This document shows, piece by piece, positions 34,980 to 45,343 of a stretch of 62,000 bases of DNA; the first letter of the stretch is position 1, and each line of letters begins with the position of its first letter. The stretch lies in NCBI RefSeq assembly GCF_963678635.1, contig NC_087063.1, positions 28,408,599 through 28,470,598 of the forward strand, written 5' to 3'. The notes under the pieces are model-generated. The model had not been told where the DNA came from. It saw only the letters and a program-made list of their open reading frames with translations, and searched no databases. The stretch is from Symsagittifera roscoffensis (taxonomy: Eukaryota > Xenacoelomorpha > Acoela > Convolutidae). The translations under genes and the position numbers were made by a program.

Positions 34980-36015
34980 TTGTTTTTCAGTCAATTTTCG
35001 GTGATCAAAAAAATTTTCAACAAAAAAATTATAACTCATTGAAGATATCGACTCCCTGAGCATTATGAGGCCAAACTGTGTGTTTTGTGATGTTTCATTC
35101 AACGGATTCCGCAAGAGGCTTAAAACAGAATTGTCGCAAAATCCGCTACATTACCATTTTCTTCGATCGTCTTTGCTGTTGTGGATTCCACGGACAAATA
35201 GCTAAACACTGTAGTGCTCAAAATTGCCCCAAAAGCGAGCAATATTTCCCAAAATTTGCCCATTTTGGAACAATTTGTGGAATCGACACAAAAATAACAA
35301 TATAGTAATATGTAAACTAGAATCCGCAACTGTAGGTGGAAACCGCTATTTGTAAGCGGATTTCCCTAAATTTTCAGCTGTTTCCGCAAATTTTAAGTGG
35401 AATCCGCATAATGTTGCGGAATATAATTTTGTTTGCGGAAGCTGCTTCCATTTGTAGAATCCGGAACAACTAGCTAAATTCGCTCGTTGCAAAATCCGCA
35501 ACTAAAGTATTGTGCGCACAAAATTAACGTTACAAAGATTTGTGCGCGGAATCCACTTTCATTTTTGAACATATTTTAATAAATGTCTCTGGATTCCAAT
35601 GACCTACAGACAAAAACATTTGCGCCTATCCAGTGTACAGTTAGGCCTCGTTTTGAGATTAAATGTAAAAAGATATTGTACTTTCGATCAGTTTTTGCAA
35701 TTGGATATTAAAAATTGCCAATTTGGCTATGCTCTCTGGACTAATTTAAAAATTGCCTCTCTAGACTAATTTATGATTTAAAGATTTTATTCAAAATTCT
35801 GAAAGCATGACAGGAAATTTCTATGCGTGGCGAGTTATGCCGCGCAAGAAAATTATTCCAAATTGAATTGAGGCTAGCTTATTGGTCGTATTAATCTCTT
35901 AAATCTCAAATTTTCTGATTTGATCTTCAATATTGTCTAGAAATTATAGTTTTTAAATACTGGGCAGTCAGATCATTCAGAGTTTTGCCTGATATACGAG
36001 CACTCTCTTTTTTAA
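34980..36015. repeat. Hairpin-ended dispersed repeat, interrupted copy
   Basis: The left piece (about 34980-35075: CATTGAAGATATCGACTCCC) and the right piece (about 35700-36015: CCAATTTGGCTATGCTCT, ATTGAATTGAGGCTAGCT, ending CAGTCAGATCATTCAGAGTT TTGCCTGATAT) match the copies at 57785-58212 and 58435-58895. The 560-base segment between them is absent from those copies and is rich in TTCCGCA. It looks like an insertion. Confidence 0.6.
35100..35570. repeat. TTCCGCA/TGCGGAA-rich segment
   Basis: TCCGCA, its complement TGCGGA, or near variants occur about a dozen times (near 35107, 35141, 35324, 35359, 35376, 35403, 35417, 35435, 35497). Neighbouring copies are often in opposite orientation, so many small hairpins are possible. 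It sits inside the interrupted dispersed repeat. No coding evident. Confidence 0.55.
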
Positions 36016-36255
36016 TCTTGTGTTGTTTTTAATATTATGAAAAACCAAATTTTATACTGTATTTGCAAAACCTATGTTTTTATCTTGACATCTAACTTTC
36101 ACTAAATTGAACTTATCTCATGCAGAAAACAGAATTCAAAGCAAATTGTTTCAGCTAAAAATTGATCAAGCATTCCAAACATTTTAAACATATGACAAGG
36201 ATACTGTTTTTGATTTAGGCTTAGATAAATCTTTTTGAAACTTGTTTTTTTTACA

Positions 36256-36483
36256 GCTAACAGAAAAACGTGAAATAGTACTCAATAGTAGCCTCAAAAT
36301 TGGTGTAATTATTAGTATATTTCCTGTAAAAATAAAAGGAACACAGTTCAATACTCAAATGTCAATTCTAGATCCAACCAATAACTATCTGGTCAAAGCG
36401 ATAAGTAAAATAAAATTAAATTGCACATACTCGCATCCAAACAAATACACATATAACATTTTCCTTACCTTGAAACCTATTTG
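36256..36483 (+). CDS. Candidate terminal exon, unknown protein
   Basis: A strong acceptor (CTTGTTTTTTTTACAG) is followed by 75 codons and a TGA. The peptide (contains SSLKIGVIISIFPVKIKGTQ and later QMSILDPTNNYLVKAI) has the beta-strand alternation of a folded extracellular or luminal domain, with one cysteine and two N-glycosylation sequons (NSS, NCT). I do not recognise the family and found no upstream exon. Real exon status is uncertain. Confidence 0.3.
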
Positions 36484-36499
36484 ACGCAAATGAATTTTT

Positions 36500-37063
36500 T
36501 TTCATTCAAAACATTTCTCATCGATCAAACACGGTCGGAATGTTTTTTCGCGATCGAAATTTTTCTCGGTCGAAAAAACTCAGTCGGAATGTTTTTTTGC
36601 GGTCGAACGAAATTCTGCTCGGTCGATACAACTTTTTGATTGAATTCAGTCCAAACGTTTTTTTTGGGTCCAAAACAATCGAATTTTTTTGTCGCGGTCG
36701 AGACTCTTAAAGGTCAAAAAAACTTCTCGGTCGAACTCGATCGAAACTTTTTTCCTAGTTCAAACTTGGTCGAAAAGGTTTTGTTCGGTCGAACTTGGTC
36801 GAAATGTTCTCAATTGGTCGAAATTTTCTTAATTGGTCGATCATAGCCGAAAGATAGACAGCTTGAGTCGAGTCGGTCAAAACATATGGAGCCTGGGTAT
36901 TGCAACATATTGTTTTTGAGTTGCGCAAAATCACAAAATGTTTTTTTTGCAGTCGGACAAAATCGCACAAAGTCGCAATATATCCATTTTGAGTCGCAAT
37001 GGTCTCAAAATACATTTTTTGGGTCGTGTAGAATCGCAACATAGCTGTTTTGGGTCGCGTAAA
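36500..37063. repeat. Degenerate short repeats, GGTCGAA then GTCGCAA cores
   Basis: From about 36530 to 36850, CGGTCGAA or TGGTCGAA recurs every 15-35 bases. From about 36890 to 37063 the core changes to GTCGCAA with spacers like CATTTTGA. The second tract resumes immediately after the LTR element at 55925, showing that the element inserted into it. Confidence 0.85.
37060..37063. repeat. Target-site duplication TAAA, left
   Basis: GTCGCG-TAAA precedes the 5' LTR; TAAA-GTCGCGCAG follows the 3' LTR (55921-55924). Confidence 0.85.
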
Positions 37064-37451
37064 TGGAACCTGATCTAAACTACATTTTATGATTGGATAA
37101 ATTAGATATTTTACCACTGTAAAGTATTTAATATTAACCAATCATGATCCATCTAAGTGCTAAAATTACTTGTAATTTGAGCACCAGAGAGATTTGAATT
37201 TAACTTAGAAATTAGTTGTCTCTCCAAAAAAACTTCAGCAGCCGCAACAAACCAGTATACCCTAGATCTTTTGAGCCTAGCAGAGACTAGTTAAACACCC
37301 TGAGACTAGAAAGTATAAGAGTAAGATTAGGATCGGTATTAGACTAAGAAGTTGCACGAATCTATCCGGCCGAAAATAGGATAGCGTGACGAGCAGACGG
37401 TGTACCCTATCCGAAATTACTCTATGAGTTAACCACATCGGACCTAACTCA
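37064..37451 (+). repeat. 5' LTR (388 bp)
   Basis: It starts TGGAACCTGATCTAAAC and ends GGACCTAACTCA. A TATAAGAG element (about 37314) is conserved in the 3' LTR and in the decayed relative at 3850, so it may be the core promoter. A hairpin at 37157-37184 has one mismatch that the 3' LTR lacks, and the 22-bp segment before it in the 3' LTR is missing here. Confidence 0.95.
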
Positions 37452-37453
37452 TC

Positions 37454-37471
37454 TGGTGCGACCATAAGTCT
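37454..37471 (+). other. Putative primer-binding site
   Basis: TGGTGCGACCATAAGTCT starts two bases after the LTR, the usual spacing. TGG pairs with the tRNA CCA end. The implied acceptor (GCGACCA, discriminator A) does not match a tRNA species I can name with certainty. Confidence 0.65.
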
Positions 37472-38080
37472 CGAACAAGACCTTAATAGCTTAGATTTAA
37501 CCAAAAATAGGTTAGAATTTAGACAAAACATTTTAAAAATGTTATACGATAACAATTTAATCGAAATGTCTCTACGACTCAATAGATCAGAGCCAATAAT
37601 GCAAACGATAACAGAACTACCCGGAATTGGAAGAAGACCACGAACAAGAGACGACATACGACAAAGTAGAAACTTACCATATAGTTTTATGATTGTACGG
37701 CAAAAACCAACACAAACTTTTATATTTAGAATCTTATTAGCAATGAATTTAGATTTTCATTTGCAAACATAAAATTTTGAAGTCAATCTTCATGATCATT
37801 TCAGGCGCTAAACAAAATTATTAATATACAATAACGATTGATAAAAAGATCTCAGATCGTTTTCTTAATTTCTGCAGTCTTATATAAAACATGTTTGAAA
37901 AATATTTATTGAAAATCAAAATACAAATTAGTAGCATGACAATAAATTGTTAGTAATCATAAAATCATCTGTTGTCCCAGCTTCATCACCTAAACATAAC
38001 AGCAATCATAAGCTCACTAATATCATTAAAAAACTAAATCTTTTTCTTAAATTAATTTAAACCAAAATAAATTATATTCA

Positions 38081-38241
38081 TTTAATTTTAAAAATAGATC
38101 ATCAAGGCTTATCCTTGGATCTTAATAACTTTTCTATTTCATTAAATTTAAAACCTGATCATCAAGGCCTATCCTTGGATCTTAATAACTTTTCTATTTC
38201 ATTAAATTTAAAACCTGATCATCAAGGCCTATCCTTGGATC
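38081..38241 (+). repeat. 60-bp tandem repeat with internal hairpin
   Basis: Two identical or nearly identical 60-base units (38101-38160, 38161-38220) are flanked by partial ones. Each contains GATCATCAAGGCCTATCCTT followed by GGATC, which folds as GATC..CAAGG / CCTTG..GATC. Confidence 0.9.
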
Positions 38242-38759
38242 AAAAAGAACAATTTTGTTCTCCCCCACCTACTTAACAAGTGTCTAACGACCTCAAACGT
38301 CGATTCACTATCCAACCTTTCCAAAAAACCCAAGACTAATAGAAATTTTTCAACAAAACTAACCATTCAAAATTAGGATAAAAAGTGAAGAACTTCGGTT
38401 ATTCATCCTTCACTTGAACCCTCCTCTTACCAGACCCAGGATAGATCTTAGACTTAGTAAGTTTAAAATAGTACCTAACGAACTACTTGCGTTCTAATTA
38501 TACCTGAACCTTGTGGATCGATTTACTATTCTCCAACCCTTGAACACAATCACTACCCCTAAGTAAGATTAAGTAAGTTAACACCTTAGCTTAGACTAGC
38601 CACGAGAAAGTAAAAAATCATTCTTCGGAATCGATATACCTTTCTCTCTAACCCTGAACAAAAAGACCCAGGTTAAGCTAACCAAAAAATCGTAAGGACT
38701 AACAGTCTAAGAAAATAGAAATCACCTAACAACTTTTTGCATCCCTCATCCTAAACCTT

Positions 38760-39221
38760 ATGTCATTCAAAAATCTAGGAAATAAACAAACAATCGTTTT
38801 ACACAACTGTGAGATAGATAACCAAAAATACGATCTTGTCATCACACCTCATACACAAACAGTTGGATACATTAGAACAAAACGACTAACAATAAAAAGA
38901 AAAATCATAAGCAAACAAAGACAAATCACACGAAAAGCATTTTCAAAAATTAGAAACGCATTTTCAGAATCATAAGCCAGCAATTTAGATGAACTCTACA
39001 AATTAAAAGAATCAATTGAAAAAAATTGTCCCATTCACGATCAAATATATTTTTCCGATTCAGAAACAACTTCAAATTCATCAAAAATAGGAAAAGGAAG
39101 AATAAAAAAGCAATACAAACACAAACCAGTACACTTGTATAATTGGAATCAACCAATTAGACACATCGATAGTTATATATTAACAGTCATTAAACGAAAA
39201 AATGAGCCACACTCAAAGTGA
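38760..39221 (+). pseudogene. Small basic ORF upstream of gag (one internal stop)
   Basis: An ATG at 38760 opens a frame that runs to a TGA at 39219-39221, interrupted by one TAA at 38973-38975. The product would be about 150 residues, strongly basic in the middle (RTKRLTIKRKIISKQRQITR) with an acidic SDSETTS patch later. It overlaps the gag start by 20 bases. The decayed relative at 3740-4435 keeps a recognisable counterpart, so the frame is a family feature. Function unknown; a nucleic-acid-binding or matrix-like role is only a guess. Confidence 0.55.
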
Positions 39222-42200
39222 CGATAGTCCAGATGACGAAGAGGTTTACCCCTTCCTCATAGACGCACCCGATAATAGAGGGCAACATGATTTTTGCAAG
39301 AATTTACTCGTAAATTAGTTTGAACCCGGAATCAGCCCATACAAAGCAGAATTCCCAGATGTAAAAATCAAAAGACAAATTATTGAACATTATCTGAAAA
39401 ATATATGTAATTTAACACAACAATATGGAATCTACACCATAGAATTCAGCACACCAAATACGAATCATCGTAAATATGTAATTCAAACAGACGATCTTGA
39501 ATTAGAATTTTCAAAAGTATTCTTAGAATATATTAAAAGCATACAATATCATAATTCACAAAGAGCAAACTCCATATTCACCAACGAAGTTTTTGCAATA
39601 ATATATACCTATATTTCTATATTAGAAAAAACAGAATTTCAAGGTATCTCACCAACTGAAACATCCAAACATACAAAAGTACGAAATGAAATTGCTTTAT
39701 TTTCAACTTTTCTACATATAATCAAAGAAAATTTCACTAAAGACGATGTTTCACAACACACAAAACATGATTTACAAAAAATTTTGGCATGGTTTATAAT
39801 AGATTATTTCAAACATAATATAGACTTAATTTCACAAGCAAGAAAAAATTTCAGACCTCAAAATCCAAATGATGATACTGCCATTACAGAACAGTCAGAC
39901 TACGTTTGGGACCCTGAATGGTCTCATCCTACATTTATAAATATCCCACAATCAATCTCAAATCAAGCAATAAGTACAATATCTTACCAAAGAGATTATG
40001 TAAAAGTAGTACCACTAACCATTGATGCAACACCATTAAACTACAATACATTTTTACCTGATACATGAAATAACAGTTTAAATTAGACCGTCATACACAA
40101 TGAAAACCTTAATGGAACTAGGAATCTTACACAACAAGATATCCAAACACCATCACACTTCATAAATGAAGAAATTATCCAAACAACAACAACTACACAA
40201 CAAAGTATTTCACCAATACATCCAAATTTAACAACGCCATGAAATACAAACACTTCACTGGCACAAGTAACCTTACAAACAACCGTTAAACCTTCGGTTG
40301 CTCCAAAAAATTTACAAATGTATTATCAAACATATAGACCTATGACAGTACCATCAAAACCACGAAGAACGTTCACAAGAAACACTTTTGCAGAACACAA
40401 TTATAATTATGCACATTCGTCAAAAACAAACTACCACCCACGAAAAACTAATAATAATCATGTATGTTCTCACTATTGGGATAACCCAATGACAACAACC
40501 AACTCAGTAAATTTTCGGACTAGTTCTCATCCTCCACAGGATCATAGTGAAAATTAACCATTCTTTCAACAAAATAAAAATAAAAAGCAAGGACCTCACC
40601 ATACGGAATACTTATCATCTGATGATGATTATTTACAACCAGACATTTTTGCACCATATACCCAAGAATATCGCAAACAAGGATCGCGACGACCTCATAC
40701 ATATAATAGAATTTTTTCTTCAAATCCAACGGATACACGAAATCAACAACCAATACATATGCCAAATCCAACTAATACACAATCTTTTCAACCAATTCAA
40801 CCACAAAACCCAATTACTATGCACTTGTATCAACCAACTCAAATGCAAAATGAAATACCACTCCCATATTACCTTCAACAACACGAAATAACAAAAAATC
40901 AACTTTCAAATTTTTCGGAAATGCCAAATGCCGCAGAATCACTACAGATGACAATGAATCCATACCTCATGGGTGGATCACCAATAACATCAAATAAACC
41001 ACTAATGGTATTCACAGGAACAGACCCTGAATATTCTGTAGAAGATTATTTAAATGCAGTAACAGCAAATTTAATTTTAAATATAGGACCTGAACCAATT
41101 AATACGCCACTACATCAAAATTGGATACATCGACGCACAGCATGATACAAACAACCTTAGATGGCGCAGCTCAAAAATGGTTTTCAGTATTACCTATAAA
41201 AATAAAATCAGACTGGAAAAAATTTACACAAGAATTTTCAAAAATGTTTGACTCCGAAAGAAATAAACAACACCAAAGAGTTTTATGTAATGAAATTCGC
41301 AGATTACCAAATGAAACCATCAAACAATTAGCAGTACGTATCGAAACACTAGTTCGAAAAGGATATTCATTAAATACACATGACTATAAAAACACAAAAT
41401 TGACAGAAATTTTAATGGGGACCTTAACACCTCAATTAAGGAAAATAGCAATAAAAAAGAGAGCATCTCATCCTTCTTCAATTCGAGAGCCAGATTTAGA
41501 TTTTCGAAAACTAGTAGACAAACTAGAGCAAGCGGAAATCACAATGAAACTTGAAGAAACAGAAAATCGAAAACTACAATATGTTAATCGAATTGAAACA
41601 AACACTACACATATAAATAACATACATACAGGAATCAGATACAGACCTAGTTGAAAAAATCACTGAAATATTAAATATTTATGAAAAACACCCAAATTTT
41701 AAAGGCAAACCATCTTTCAAAAAATGGTGCAATTATTGCCGACGATACGGACATAGTATTTCCGAATGTAGACAAAAACAACAAGATAACCAAAACAAAC
41801 CTCAAAAGCATAAAGAACCAAATAAATCATTCTATCAATATATGAAGAAAGATCAAAATCAACCAAACAAAAATGTACACAGTAACAACAGTTCAGAAAA
41901 AACACTTCCGAACAACACCAATTACACAAGGAATCAATCACCATATAACTCAAGTTATAGAGGAAGATCACCAGAACGAAGAAATACACAGAATTCTTCA
42001 CAAAATCATTATAATCGACCAAATAGTCAAAATAACTATTCGAGATCAAATTCAAATGCAACACAATTTGTTTCTAGATCCAATTCCCAATCAAACCCAA
42101 GAAATAAACACTATTCCAATAATCAATCACGAAAGTCATCAAATAACAGAAATAGAAACTATTCACATAATCGAAATAGAAATTATTCGAACAATCGAAA

Positions 42201-42570
42201 TCAGAATTACCCGAACAATCGATCAAGAAATAACTCATATATCAGATCAAACTATCACAGACCAAATGACAATTATCAAAACAGATCACGGAATAATTCA
42301 CAAAATCGAAATTAAAGTTATAATAATCAATATAGAAATTATTCCCAATCACCACATAGGACTAATAACCATTATAATAATTCTAAACATCAATACAGAA
42401 GTAGTACACCAAAACATCAAAGACAAATTAATCAAGTACAGTCAAATGAAGAAACAACATCAGACCCCCCAGGTATTGATGACACAGGAAATAACGAACT
42501 ACAACTAAATCAAATAAACTGTGGATCATCAGATACAGAAAGTGATACAGAAAAAACCATCTCCGTAAAT
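39202..42570 (+). pseudogene. gag (structural polyprotein), broken
   Basis: An ATG at 39202 begins MSHTQSDDSPDDEE. The frame continues with several stops (for example 39316, 40066, 40555) through a Gln/Asn/Thr-rich middle. A capsid-type segment follows: VFTGTDPEYSVEDYLNAV just before a frame change near 41135, then AAQKWFSVLPIKIKSDWKKF in the next frame (41121-41654). A second change near 41640 restores the first frame. There a CCHC zinc knuckle, CNYCRRYGHSISEC (about 41731-41772), is followed by a basic Ser/Asn/Arg-rich nucleocapsid tail with Tyr repeats. A TAA at 42313 breaks the tail before protease. Retroelement Gag forms the particle and packages RNA. Confidence 0.85.
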
Positions 42571-43551
42571 ATGGTCACAGTCGAAAACGACTACGAACCT
42601 ATTATATATGAACAACCTTTTACATCACATATACATAAAAATCAATTGGAACTCCTTCACAATTATTATATTGAACCCATCAATACTACACAAACTGCAC
42701 AAGAAATAAACGAAATTAACACGGTAAATAAATCCAATGAAAATGACAAAACAAAATGTTTAAACACAAATCATATTTATCAAAATATACAAAAAGAACA
42801 ACCCAGAGAAAAAATTTGGACATTACCATTTCTCTTAGAAAGTCCAAGAAACAAAGAATTTCAACCACCAGATCTTGAAATTGATTTTTTAATTGATTCA
42901 GGAGCAGAATCAAACATAAATAACATTCCCACATGGAATGAAATCAAAACATTACATCCAAAATTAACGCCTCTTGCAACCTCTAGTAAACTAGCAGCAG
43001 CACAAGGATCAACATTAGTAAATTATGGAAAAGTCCAATTTTTCTTCCTCCCCACAAGAACAATAGAGCAAAATAAAATTCTAAACAAACCATTTAAACA
43101 AATATTTCATATCACTGATATTAAACACAATATCATTGGCATACCATTTATATCAAAATATATACCATCAATCAACATCTTGAATAGTAAAATACTAATC
43201 AAAGATAAGTACACAAAAACAAAAAATACAGCTCTAACATTTTTTCAAAGATTAAATAAACAACCACCATTCTTCTCAAAATTTTATCCAATTTATAACC
43301 AACAACGGAAACACCTGAAACCACTATCAGGAAATATATATAACTTTTCAATAAAACAAGTTCACCAATATGATAAAAGTCAAAATAAACAACAACTCTT
43401 TATGTCAGACTTTGAGTTTAAACATATTCATAAGTTTTTCAAAATCACGATTTCATTCATAAAATATTTGAAAAATTCGAATTCAGACATCATTTTGCTA
43501 CATGTGTATAACAATACACCGTATCAAGTAACATTACCCCATTACCCTTAG
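42571..43551 (+). pseudogene. pol: aspartic protease region
   Basis: An open frame of 326 codons in the same frame as the nucleocapsid part of gag. DFLIDSGAESN (residues about 105-115) is the catalytic Asp-Ser-Gly, and HNIIGIPFISKY (about 186-197) matches the distal hydrophobic-Gly motif (usually ILG.D). A single-domain protease of this kind dimerises and cleaves Gag-Pol. The frame ends at TAG 43549, where a one-base change leads into the next pol frame (PLPLGLLGYCE). Shared frame with gag implies readthrough or fusion rather than a frameshift between the two. Confidence 0.88.
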
Positions 43552-44860
43552 GACTTTTAGGATATTGCGAAACAAACGCTACAATATCACCCGTACATGA
43601 ATACCGCGTAAATAATATACTCCGATTATTAGATATTTGTCAGTCCACATTTCTTAACGAGGAACTATCCATAAATAACATAAAAAGCAATGAAAAGAAA
43701 AACACAGATTATTTCACAAAAACACCATATTTTAAACCAACATTCAATATAACAAATTACACAAAAGAACAACAACAATTTTTAACGATGTTTAACTTTG
43801 AACACCCACAAATTACACAAATCGAATTTGACAAACTAGCAAAACAACTGTTAAAATTTTCAACAGTCTACGCAACATCAAAATTTGATGTTGGGAAAAT
43901 CAGTTCATCACTACATCTCCCGTTAAAACCTGACGCAGTTTTCAAAAACAAAGAGCAAGTAAAGTACCAACTCATTTACACGATAAGGTAAATAGATTAC
44001 TAGATATTTTAGAACAATACAAAATTATCTCACCAGTAAACAACGAAGAACAACCAAAAGGTAACACATTTATTAACCCTGTCATAATCCTAGCAAAAGG
44101 AGAATCATTAAAAATAGTTTTAGACGCTAGATATCTCAATTCACTAATAGACGAATCAAAATGCAATTGGTCTATTGAACCAATACAAGTTATTTTAACA
44201 AAAATAAACGGAAAATACTTTACAACCGCAGATTTGAATAGTGCATACAATCAAATGCCTCTAGATGAACAATCACGACGTTTAACGCAATTTGTTATCG
44301 GAAATCAACAATATGAATTCAACCGCCTATTCTATGGAATATCCATAGGACCAGCAGCATTTTCAGCTTTTATGAGCAAATTTTTTAGACCACTAATACT
44401 TAAGAAAAACGCAATGACCTATTTAGACGATGTTTTCATGCAATCACAGACAAAAGAAGAAATGTTTACAGTTTTAGAACACTATCATATAATACTTCAG
44501 AGCGAAAATCTGAAGGCCGCCCCCGATAAATGACACTTCTTTTTAACACGAGTTAAATTTTTAGGACACAAAATAGAAAAAAACACAATCACTCCATTAA
44601 AATCACGCATTGATGCTATTCAAAAACTTCAACCACCAACAAACAAAAAGAAAATCCAAGAATTCCTTGGAATGTTAAATTTCTTAAGCAAGTACGTTTA
44701 CTAAATGCAATTATATTTAAGACCATTCTATAATATCCTCAGACGACAAAATAATTTTTAATGGACCACTGAACATCAAACACGATTTGAAGAAATTAAA
44801 AAACTTTTAACTGAACAAATATCAAACATAATCCCAGATCCAAATCAACCATTCTATGCA
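43545..44860 (+). pseudogene. pol: reverse transcriptase region, broken
   Basis: The N-terminal part lies in one frame to about 43965 and the palm in another. Seen are VLDARYLNS, TTADLNSAYNQMPL (motif A with the catalytic Asp), RLFYGISIGPAAFSAFM (motif B) and TYLDDVFM (motif C with the two catalytic Asp), ending at a TGA at 44531. The thumb/connection follows (VKFLGHKIE, IQEFLGMLNFLSKY) with a TAA at about 44702. YLDD and the order of domains place it in Ty3/Gypsy. The enzyme copies the element's RNA into DNA; this copy cannot make it intact. Confidence 0.92.
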
Positions 44861-45343
44861 ATGTTCGATGCTTCAAATTTTGGCATCGGCGCAGCATTAC
44901 TACAATCACACAGTGGTACAAATAAAATGAACCTTATATCAGCAAATTCCCGATTATTCACTCAAGCAGAGCTACGACTCTCAACTCTAATGAGAGAATG
45001 TACAGCTATAATTTATACACTTACAGAACATGAATTTCTGATACTTGGATCAAAACATCCAACAGTTCTATTCACAGATCATAAACCAATCATTTTTCTC
45101 TTTACACAAAAGTCAAATCCAAATCACCGAGTTTATAGATTTCAATTAATTATAATGACATTTCCAAACTTAGATATAGTTTGGACAGCAGGAAAGAATC
45201 TTGCATTACCAGATACATTAAGTCGAAATACACCACCTGAGTTACTTACACGAAAAACTACAGTTGAAATACCCAAAAATATAAAATTTTGCAAAAGACG
45301 AAACATCACCCCGACTAGAATGCAAATATGCAGTAAAAACTGA
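44861..45343 (+). pseudogene. pol: RNase H region
   Basis: The frame is open for 160 codons and continues from the RT connection. FDASNFGIGAALLQ (first Asp), MRECTAIIYTL (Glu), LFTDHKPI (Asp) and ALPDTLSR (last Asp) are the four acidic positions of Gypsy RNase H. After 45343 the sequence continues in another frame as a linker to integrase (contains VFDLHDPLDTISL, about 45615-45655). Confidence 0.9.

Larger units (their letters stand above)
37452..38759 (+). other. Long leader of the LTR element
   Basis: About 1.3 kb between the LTR and the first convincing ORF. A 77-codon frame at 37539-37772 is rich in Arg and Leu but is not supported by similarity. The leader has a 60-bp tandem repeat (38081-38241) and three splice-donor-like GTAAG sites (38457 GTAAGTTT, 38563 GTAAGATT, 38573 GTAAGTTA), which could serve spliced envelope transcripts as in retroviruses and errantiviruses. 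That role is inferred. Confidence 0.5.

Noticed and set aside
41873-42508. A 211-codon Ile/Thr-rich frame overlapping the nucleocapsid region
   Set aside because: It is the shadow of the basic Asn/Ser/Arg-rich gag tail read in another frame.
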